From Pseudoalteromonas sp. SMS1 (GTDB lineage: Bacteria; Pseudomonadota; Gammaproteobacteria; Enterobacterales; Alteromonadaceae): DNA of 64,000 nucleotides. The stretch spans positions 310,001 to 374,000 of the forward strand of contig NZ_JAKGBI010000004.1 of the NCBI RefSeq assembly GCF_021530565.1, in the 5' to 3' direction. Numbering within the stretch: position 1 is the stretch's first letter; each line of letters begins with the position of its first letter. Below are positions 51,432 through 61,100 of the stretch, piece after piece. Below the pieces are notes generated by a model. The model made no database searches and was not told the DNA's origin. It saw nothing but the letters and a program-made list of their open reading frames with translations. A program made the translations under genes and the position numbers.

Positions 51432-54242
51432 TTAAACAACTTTAACCGGTACTGCTTGCTCAGAACCAAACTTAGTCGTTAGCTCTTCTTCAAGCGGCGT
51501 AAACGCTGTTAGGTCAATGCCTTCAACCGCAGCTTTATACTCGTCCATAGTTGGGAAACGGCCAAGTACAGTTGAAAGTACAACTAACGGCGTTGAACCA
51601 AGTAGAGACTCACCTTTCTTCTCTGATGTATCAGCTACAACACGACCTTGGAATAGGCGCGTTGAAGTTGCGATTACAGTGTCACCAGGCTCAGCCTTTT
51701 CTTGGTTACCCATACATAGGTTACACCCAGGGCGCTCTAGATATAGGATGTTTTCGTACTTAGTACGTGCAGCTGTTTTCGGCTTTTCATCGTCAAACTC
51801 AAAGCCAGCGTACTTAGCTAGAATTTCCCAATCGCCTTCCGCTTTTAGCTCATCAACAATGTTGTATGTTGGTGGCGCAACAACCAATGGCGCTTTGAAA
51901 GAAATTGAACCGTTTTGCTTTTCAAGGTTGCGAAGCATTTGCGCGATGATCTGCATGTCACCTTTATGAACCATACAAGAACCAACGAAACCTAAATCAA
52001 CTGGCTTGTCGTTATAGTATGAAACAGGACGAATTACATCGTGCGTGTAACGCTTAGATACATCTTCGTTGTTTACATCAGGGTCTGCAATCATTGGCTC
52101 AACGATTTCGTCAAGGTCAACAACCACTTCAGCGTAGTACTTAGCATTGTCGTCCGGTGCAAGCGCTGGTTGCTCACCAGAGTTGATTCCTGCAATACGT
52201 TCATCAGCAAGGTCGATAAGGCCTTGAAGCGTCTTAGCTTCGTTTTCCATGCCCTTGTTGATCATGATCTGGATACGGCTCTTAGCCAGCTCAATTGACT
52301 TGATAAGCGTTTCATCGTTTGAAATACAGATTGATGCTTTCGCTTTCATCTCTGCAGTCCAGTCGGTGAAAGTGAACGCTTGGTCAGCCATTAGAGTCCC
52401 AATGTGAACTTCAATGATACGACCTTGGAACACGTTCTCGCCGCCAAATTGCTTAAGCATTTGCGCTTGAGTTGCGTGTACAACGTCACGGAAGTCCATG
52501 TGCTCTGCCATTTTACCTTTGAAGGTCACTTTTACAGAGTCAGGGATTGGCATAGCCGATTCACCCGTTGCCAGTGCAAGTGCAACAGTACCTGAGTCAG
52601 CACCGAACGCCACGCCTTTAGACATACGAGTATGTGAGTCACCACCAATGATAATAGCACGGTCATCCACAGTAATGTCATTCAGTACCTTGTGGATAAC
52701 GTCAGTCATTGAGTGGTAAATACCCTTAGGGTCACGTGCAGTGATAAGGCCAAACTTGTTCATGAATGCCATAAGCTTTGGAATGTTAGCTTGCGCTTTC
52801 TTATCCCAAACTGATGCTGTGTGACAACCAGATTGGTATGCGCCATCAACAAGTGGAGAAATCGTTGAAGCAGCCATTGCTTCAAGCTCCTGTGACGTCA
52901 TAGGACCTGTTGTATCTTGCGAACCTACGATGTTTACTTTAACGCGAACGTTAGAGCCTGCATGCAATGGCGTGTCAGAAGCAACACCTACTGCATTACG
53001 GTTGAAGATTTTCTCAACAGCCGTTAGGCCTTGGCCTTCATGTGAGATTTCTTTCGAAGGCGCATAAACCGTTGGCGCTTCAACACCTAGCGTTTCTGCC
53101 GCTAGCGTTTGAAGTTTCTTACCGAATACGACCGCGTAAGAACCACCCGCTTTCATAAACTCAACTTTTTGTGGCGTGAATGCAGAAGAAATATCCGCAA
53201 GCTCTGCTTCGCCGTTGAATAATTTTTTCGCTTTAGTATCGATAGTAAGCAGAGTACCAGTCGCTACTGAGTATGCTTCTTCTAATACTGGGTCACCATT
53301 TTCATCAGTAACTGTATTGCCATCAGCGTCTACTTTCTTAACCCAGTTTTTAAGGTCAAGACCAATACCACCCGTTACATCAACTGTAGTAAGGAAGATT
53401 GGCGCAATACCATTTGTACCTGCAACAACAGGTGCGATGTTGATGAATGGAACGTAAGGGCTTGCTTGAGTACCTGCCCATAATGCAACGTTGTTCACAC
53501 CAGACATACGTGAAGAACCTACACCCATAGTACCTTTTTCTGCGATAAGCATCACTTTCGCGTTAGGGTGCTTTTCTTTAAGCGCAACGATTTCTTGTTG
53601 TGCTTCAGGTGTGATCATACATTGGCCGTGAAGTTCACGGTCAGCACGTGAGTGTGCTTGGTGACCTGGAGACAGTAAGTCAGTCGAAATATCACCTTCA
53701 CCCGCGATGAAAGTAACCACTTCGATTTTTTCAGCCACATCAGGAAGCTTCGTGAAGAACTCAGCATTCGCGTAGCTTTCTAGGATATCTTTCGCAATTG
53801 TATTACCTGCTTTGAATGCGTCTTGTAGACGAGCAGTATCCGCATCGTATAAGAATACCTGCGTTTTAAGTACCTCAGCAGCTTGCTTCGCAACTGCTTC
53901 GTCATTGCCAAGTGCAAGATCAAGAAGCACAGCAATTGAAGGACCGCCTTTCATGTGAGAAAGAAGTTCAAATGCAAAGTCAGCTGAGATTTCAGCGACG
54001 GTCTCTTCACCTAGGATAATTTCTTTTAGGAATTGTGCTTTAACACCAGCAGCGCTCGTTGTGCCTGGCAGTGTGTTGTAGATGAAGAATTTAAGAGAAT
54101 CTTCACGGTGCTCATGCCCAGCGTCTTTGATTTGGGCAATAATTTCTGATAATAGCTCTGCGCTATCAATTGGTTTAGGATTTAGTCCTTGTTCCGTTTT
54201 ACGGGTCTGGATTTCATCCAAGTACTCATTATACAAACTCAT
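51432..54242 (-). CDS. acnB: Aconitate hydratase B, long form
   Basis: A 936-residue iron-sulfur enzyme interconverting citrate and isocitrate in the TCA cycle; AcnB also takes 2-methylisocitrate. Order: HEAT-like N-terminal domain, swivel domain (GTMGVGSSRMSGVNNVALW), then the catalytic core with GGDSHTRMSKGVAFGAD and the cluster Cys in SGCHTA and PGCNLCMGN. It is about 70 residues longer than E. coli AcnB. One insertion (KKVDADGNTVTDENGDPVLE, about residue 307) accounts for part of it. GAGGTTTAT precedes the ATG. Monocistronic. Confidence 0.93.
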   Translation of the reverse strand: MSLYNEYLDEIQTRKTEQGLNPKPIDSAELLSEIIAQIKDAGHEHREDSLKFFIYNTLPGTTSAAGVKAQFLKEIILGEETVAEISADFAFELLSHMKGGPSIAVLLDLALGNDEAVAKQAAEVLKTQVFLYDADTARLQDAFKAGNTIAKDILESYANAEFFTKLPDVAEKIEVVTFIAGEGDISTDLLSPGHQAHSRADRELHGQCMITPEAQQEIVALKEKHPNAKVMLIAEKGTMGVGSSRMSGVNNVALWAGTQASPYVPFINIAPVVAGTNGIAPIFLTTVDVTGGIGLDLKNWVKKVDADGNTVTDENGDPVLEEAYSVATGTLLTIDTKAKKLFNGEAELADISSAFTPQKVEFMKAGGSYAVVFGKKLQTLAAETLGVEAPTVYAPSKEISHEGQGLTAVEKIFNRNAVGVASDTPLHAGSNVRVKVNIVGSQDTTGPMTSQELEAMAASTISPLVDGAYQSGCHTASVWDKKAQANIPKLMAFMNKFGLITARDPKGIYHSMTDVIHKVLNDITVDDRAIIIGGDSHTRMSKGVAFGADSGTVALALATGESAMPIPDSVKVTFKGKMAEHMDFRDVVHATQAQMLKQFGGENVFQGRIIEVHIGTLMADQAFTFTDWTAEMKAKASICISNDETLIKSIELAKSRIQIMINKGMENEAKTLQGLIDLADERIAGINSGEQPALAPDDNAKYYAEVVVDLDEIVEPMIADPDVNNEDVSKRYTHDVIRPVSYYNDKPVDLGFVGSCMVHKGDMQIIAQMLRNLEKQNGSISFKAPLVVAPPTYNIVDELKAEGDWEILAKYAGFEFDDEKPKTAARTKYENILYLERPGCNLCMGNQEKAEPGDTVIATSTRLFQGRVVADTSEKKGESLLGSTPLVVLSTVLGRFPTMDEYKAAVEGIDLTAFTPLEEELTTKFGSEQAVPVKVV

Positions 54243-54495
54243 ATAAACCTCGTCAGGCAGTAATACGCATAGATAAAACAGGGTTATTTTACCCTATTTT
54301 AAAGCGCTCGTAATCATTTAACTAAAAAGCACTTTTTAGTTTTTATTTGGGCCGCAAAATACACTAAACTCGCTATGTTACGCTAATTTATAAAGTTAAT
54401 GCGCGGTATAAATACCATTTATATGATAATGATTCCCATTTACCAAACTAATATTACTCAGGCCCCCATAAACCTTATGTCATTTAGGTCAATAG

Positions 54496-55089
54496 TCAAT
54501 TTATGTACAATTGCGCAATGATTTCTCCAATCTCTGCACGCACCTTTCTTGCCTCCACTTTTGAAAGACGACGTGCCGCTCCCTCTCTTGCACTGGCTAT
54601 TGCCGTCATCATATAAAGGGCTTTGCTGTGTCCTTCGACAGACTTAGTGCGTATGGCAACATCAACAAAGGGAATATAATCCGTTTTCAGTGTGGCAAAA
54701 TGTGCATAGACAACCAATAAGTCTTGTTGAACAGGGTATGTTTTGTCTGCGCACCAGCAGCTCAGGTTTAGATTATTCATGCCTTTAAGTAGTATGCTTG
54801 GCGTTAACATAATGGTTTGCGCTCGCACTAATGGGTGAACCACATTTAATGTTGTGCCTTCAATCATCCAACGTAATACTTGGTGAGACGTCAGCTCCAG
54901 TGTTGAGTCTACAACATGCGACTCTATCGTGTTTCCACCTTTATCCACGACTTGAACTAAATACCCTTGGTAATCTTGCGATGACGTAAGCTTGAAGGTT
55001 ACCGGTCGTAATAAGGCGAACCCGATTACCACCAGTAACGTTGCGAGAACCAAGCCGAAACAATATTGTTTTTTGATAAAACTAAGCAA
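54496..55089 (-). CDS. Membrane-anchored protein of the giant surface-protein operon
   Basis: A 197-residue protein with one N-terminal membrane segment (YCFGLVLATLLVVIGFALL) and an extracytoplasmic part with two nearby Cys (LSCWCAD) and a Lys/Arg/Ala-rich C-terminal helix. The start is a TTG with GGAG 7 bases upstream; the ATG just before it gives only a four-codon frame. It is 15 bases after the stop of the 2719-residue protein gene, so it is cotranscribed. It might help secrete or anchor that protein; no family is recognised. Confidence 0.6.
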   Translation of the reverse strand: MLSFIKKQYCFGLVLATLLVVIGFALLRPVTFKLTSSQDYQGYLVQVVDKGGNTIESHVVDSTLELTSHQVLRWMIEGTTLNVVHPLVRAQTIMLTPSILLKGMNNLNLSCWCADKTYPVQQDLLVVYAHFATLKTDYIPFVDVAIRTKSVEGHSKALYMMTAIASAREGAARRLSKVEARKVRAEIGEIIAQLYIN

Positions 55090-55104
55090 TGTTCATCTCC
55101 AACA

Positions 55105-58100
55105 CTAAGGGTTAATTCTCAAAGTCACCGGATGCACAAACACCTCTTTTTGCGCTGCATCACGCAAAATAATATTGAATTGAACATCCGCTGCTGAAAT
55201 TACCTGAGATGCTGAGAGCTCATAATTCACACGTAATGTGTGTTGGTCCACAAAGCTGGCATTGCTGGTTTGTACACTCAAGCCCGCTGGCATTTCAGAG
55301 AATTGACTGGATAAGTTGCGTACTTGTGACATAACTTGGCTATCAGCGCTCACATCAATGGCGATCGTTTTGCTTTGTCCCTCTATCAGAGTGACCACTT
55401 CAATAGATGAATTTGATGCAATCTCAACGGGTACTTCAACTACTTCACGCTGCGTCCCATTTGTCGCTTCCACGGTTACCGTATGCACACCATCGGCCAA
55501 AGTAAGCTCAGTCATAAATGATCCATCGGCACGTACACTCACAGCATTGCCATTTACCATCACAGATGCCAAGGGTTCATCAACTTGACCTGTGATGATG
55601 ATACGCTCAGCGTTGAAGACATCATTCGGTTTCGGCGTCGACACCACCAGCCCAATGGGCGCTTCAACGACCTTGATCATCAATGGCGTGACAAGTGTAG
55701 AAATGACTTGATTCGCTTTATCTTTCATCACGATAGACAGATCGGTTGCATAGCTATCAGCCGTCACCGTCTCGCCAACCACAAACTTAAAATCAAAACC
55801 GCCGCCATTGCCCGAGCAGTAAACGTTGACCATTTTAAAATCGATACCCGTGTACATATTCGATAATTCATAGGTGTATGATTTTAATGCTGACATTTGT
55901 ACATCACTCATGTCGATATGGAGACTTCTCACCGAGCTTTCACTGCCTTTGAGTACCTCGATAACATTGCCTGGTGTGGCTGAATTCACTTGTATTAAGC
56001 GCGTTTCTTTCACACTTTGACCTCCATAGGTCGCACTGATTCGCACGGAATGTGCTCCAGCGAATAGATTAATCACCTTTGAAAAATGTCCTGCATCATC
56101 CACATCCACGGCCACGCCATTTACTTTGACTTTTGCAGTTGGGTGAGAAATATGACCCGTCACAACAACACGCCCATCTTCATTTGGGCTACCGTCTTGA
56201 GGGCTTGATACCGTTAAAGTTAAGGGCTGTGGTAACACTTCAAAGTTGATCAACTGAGACCGAACCTGATAGCCATTATCTGCACGAACCGTCGCTTGAT
56301 GCTGTCCTTCAAAGAAGTTCAATTGTTTTGAAAATTGCCCTTGCGCTGAGACTTGCGCCGCTACGCCATTGATTGTGACATTCGCAAGGGGGTCATTCAC
56401 CGTCCCGCTAAATGTGACGGTGTTACTCGACAGCGCCTCCCCTTGCTCAGGACTGCTCACTGATAGTCTTAACTCTGACACCAAAACGTTAACTCGGTAT
56501 TTTTGCGAAATTTCTTGGTGCTGCGTTGCCGCTGTGACTTCAATTTGGTTATATCCCTCATTGAGCTGCAATTCATGAGCAAACCGGCCTTGGCTATCCA
56601 GCGCTACCGCGATGCCATCGAACAGCAGGGTTGCACCCGAATCACTCACTGAACCTGTGACAGTGTATCGTACTGTTGGAATTTGTTGATTTTGCGCTAG
56701 ATTATCCAATTCTAAGATTAATCGGGGTACTTCAACATACACGACGATGTCTACTCGACCTGTGTAGATCACTTCCCCGCGAGAGTTGAGCAATTCGACA
56801 ATCATAGGAACCGTGTAAACACCCGGCTGAACAGAGTCGCGCACCCAGACATTGTACATAAATACAATCGTATCTCTGGGCGTGCCTTTCATTGTTTTGT
56901 ATCTGAAATCAACTTCCACGCCCCAAGGCGCTTCTTGCGCTTCTCTAAACCTAAATCTTGATGTTTGTGCAATGGCTTCTACGGTGGCGACAAGATCAAA
57001 CTCGCTATCAACCGATGCATCTCGAGCCACTGAAATATGAGACTGAGTTGCTACAACACGATTCACATTGAGTGTTTTTTGACTTTCCCCAAAGTCATTT
57101 TCGGCAACAATTTCAATGACATTCATACCTTCGTTGAGCGCGTATTCCAATCTAAAATTGCCATATTCTGGATCAACCTGAACAGCAGAGCCATTGATCG
57201 TCACTGACGCAGTGTAATCTTCTACAGATCCCATGATGAAAACATACTCATTGGTAGTGGTTTGATTTAGAGACTCTGGCAACTCAATCGTCAGGTTAGG
57301 GCTTCCATACTCAATTGAGAACCGAACAACTTTTTCTGTTTTACCAGCATCATTACGAGCACTTATTACGATTTGATGCTCCCCTTGCGAATAATCAGCG
57401 TGATGGAAAAACTGGCCACTACTCATTTGAGATACAGGTTTACCATCTATGGTTAACTCATTCACAGGAATACTTTGATCAATTGTTCCCTCGATCACGA
57501 TATTCTTGTCACCGGCACGATAGATTTTGAACACTTCACTTTGACGAGGACTGGTCACGGTAAACACAGGTAACGGCATTTCTTTGCGCGTAAAATGATA
57601 CGTGCGCTCAGACACTTGATCATTAAGCGTTGAATGCGCTTTGATTGACACTTGGTTTTCGCCAATTTGTATAGGCATTTTTACATATTGATACGTTTCA
57701 ACATCATAGCTCACCGCAAGTGCACTATAACTCTGCTCAGCAAGCTGCCCATTGATGTATACTTTTGCAAAGTGGTCATTCGGTGTTTTCACTTGTACAT
57801 CAACCACGGGGAAATACGTTTCGCTATTGGGTTGCGGTGAAACGACTTCAATTTGTGGTGCAACCTGCGTATTTGCTAGCACGTCGACAAAGCTAATATA
57901 GCGTCTATCGTGCTGTATCACAGATTGATTATCTGGCACATTCAGGTAGTGGTGTATGCGTTGTGCACCAACCGTTGCCCCGCCAGCGTTGGTTTCTACA
58001 CCATAACGTACATCACCGATAAAAATGCCGTCGTTGTTAACTTGCCCTGACATCGTTTGAATAAACGACGACATGTTAACTGTGTCATTATTTTTGTTGA

Positions 58101-61100
58101 TTCTCGCCTGTGACCATACATTCCCCGGATCATAGTACGTGATAATTTCGTCTAAATAGTTATTATTAAAAACTTCGCCCGATGCTAACGTATAAACAAA
58201 TGGCGTATATTCCAGCCTAAACTCTTTACTAATCGACTCCCCGTTTGCGTTAAATACCTCTAGCTTATACTGTTTTTCTGAAGCATCTACACGCCCAGAT
58301 AACAGTAGGTACTCATTGAATCCATTATTTAATGTGCTTCGCTGTACCCGAATACCTCGACCATTGAGTTTTGCGCTTGATGGAATAAAGTTGGCAACAC
58401 TTGCTACAACCGAGGTGCTCGTAGAATATACTTTCCCCTGTTCAGCATGGTTCCAAATATAAACTTTAGGCTGTTCTGAAATGTCTACATATTGCGCAAA
58501 ATAGTTGAACTTTTGGTAGTGAAGTACCTTGTCTTGTTCATCAAAGGCACTAATTGGATTGGCAATATCTGAGATATCTCCCACATCCACCAAACGTTGG
58601 AATATTTCGTATTCAAACTCCAAAATGACCGTGCGACGGTTGAGCTCATCGACGCCAAGATCTTCAACGATTTTACCATTGCTTATGTGGCCATAGGCAC
58701 CGTAGCGTGAAGACGCACCATCCGGTACAGGCGCCTGAAACAATCCTCGTCTTTTGCTGCGCACCCAGCCAAGGTCAAATCGAAATGTTTTTGCTTTACT
58801 AAAAAGCGCATTATCCATCGTGAACGATGCGCGTACAGTATCCGGTTGTAAAACTTTAAGTTTCAAAGTTCGCTTATCATAATGCACAATGCCCTGCAAT
58901 TTCTGAATTCGCCCATCGGTGAACTCCAATTCCGTAGTCAGTACGTTGCGGCCCTCTTTTATCTCACTGTAAAACTCAACAGCAATAGACACATCGCTTT
59001 CACCATAGGCATTAATCCAGCGACCATTGTTAATTCTGGCACGCTTTAATTCACCATTTGTCGCGATGTTAATCGTTGGCCAATTTGTAAATAAACGCGC
59101 TCTATCCACCACATTTGTGTAACGCGCGCGGATATGATTTTGATGCACTTTTAATTTGTATTGTGTACTACTTCCTTGATACTGCGCCATCACTGTCAGC
59201 CAGTTTTCGCCAGCTGTGATTGGCAGGGTTATCGAGAATAGTTTCCCATCCATTATTGCTTGTTGCCCATTCACCTTGACGACAGCCCCCTCTTCAGAGA
59301 CCCGTCCTTGCAACAAAATTTCATCGCCAGATACGTGCTGATTATGGCCATGTGACGTTACTTTAATGTCTACACTGTCTTGGGGATAATAGTCGAGCCT
59401 GTACGTTTCTTTACTGCGATTTCCTTGACGGATCAATTCAAACTCTAAGTAATTACGGCCAGCTTCCAAGGTGATCGGCATATCAAAATACCCATCATCA
59501 AGAGGCACGCTGACTCCCTGATATATCAATGCGTCTGCTTCAATCACATAGCCTTGGAACCGAGTATTCGAAGAAGAGACCTCATCACCATCTTGATGAG
59601 AAGTCACTACCATTACAGCACCGCCCCCTTCCTTTATGGTGGTTAGATTTAGCCATGCTTCTTCACTGTACTTTAAAGTACCGAACGCATTGTTCACCTC
59701 AATCGGCACACCAAACTGTTCTGAGCCATATTTAGGGTCTATGCTGGTCGTGTTAAAACTAATGCGCACACCAGGTACATGCTCTGAAATCACGTTTCTA
59801 AACGAAACCAAATACCCGACCTGTTGCATCTCGGGGTAGATGCTGTTCCATGCAGAATACTCGGCTTTTAATGTCTGGCCTTTACCATAATACGTCACAT
59901 GGGACGGGATTTTAACCTCTTTCACTCTGTCAAACATTACCGACTGAAGTAGATCGAGGTCCACATTCGTCGCCGCGGGCAAAGTCACAGAACGAGGTTG
60001 GCTACGAAGCGAAATCACTTCCTCTGAACGCACACCATATTTACCAGTGGCCACTATTTTAATGGTATTGTCACCTGCTTTAAGTTCAATTGGATATGCA
60101 GCAAAGTACTCTCCTTGTAAGTTCGCAGGTACCTCATTAACCGTAATACTCGTTGCATTGTCATATCGCCCTGCAATCGTCACGGCTTTAGCAAAAACCA
60201 ATTGGTCTTGTTGGTGAGATACCAATGAAATACGAGGTGGCTCTGCATACTTTATTGTAAATTCATAGAAAATCGGTGAACCATTTTGGTCTCGCCCTGA
60301 GATAACCACCCTATTTTCACCTTCTTGTAAGGTGAAATCTTGCAAGCTGAAGCGACCATTCACCACTTCAACGGCTTCTCCGTTAATCATCACAAGCCCT
60401 GACAAAGTATCTATGTAGCCACTCACCTCAACTGAAGAAGTAGAAACGACCTGCAGTTGTTCAAGATTGTTAATACTGACACCATGCTTACTTACCTGAT
60501 GCGATTTGGTCGTGAATGGCGATATAACCTCTACTTGATAACCTTCCGTCACAGCTAAGAAGAAATCTTCACCAGCAGGTTCATCATCAACAAATAATGC
60601 GGTTTGATGTAGTCCAGTTTCAGTATTAATGGCGGTGATTGATTTTACTTTATCTGGTCCATACTCCGTTAAAAACTCAAAAGCGGTAGCCGTCGCTGTG
60701 CTACAAGGTAAGGCTGTGAAATTTACCCCAGCTTTGAGGTCAACAGGACGACAGATATTATCTTTGGTAGTTTCAATCAAGGCTTGGTTAGCACTTTGCA
60801 CGACTAACGCCTGATGCATAGTGAGATTAAAGTCCTCACCTGCCCATTTTTCTCCATCAAAGGAATACTCTTTTTCGATATTTCCTGATATATCAATAGT
60901 GGCAATTCGGCTCACATCACCATGCTCACGTAATACATGACTTAGTCCCGAAACCTTCGCTTGCTGTAATAACTCGACAGGGAAATAGACGTAGTTATTT
61001 CCTCTTATCAAACGAATATTGGGTATTAATGCGTTGCTACCTTGTGCCAACTCTTGTGCGTTGCTCACACCATCATTGTCAAAATCGGCCTCGCCATCTG

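Noticed and set aside
51517-53457. Open frames of 60 to 150 codons on the plus strand opposite acnB
   Set aside because: They are antisense shadows of a highly conserved gene and have no ribosome-binding sites or protein-like composition.
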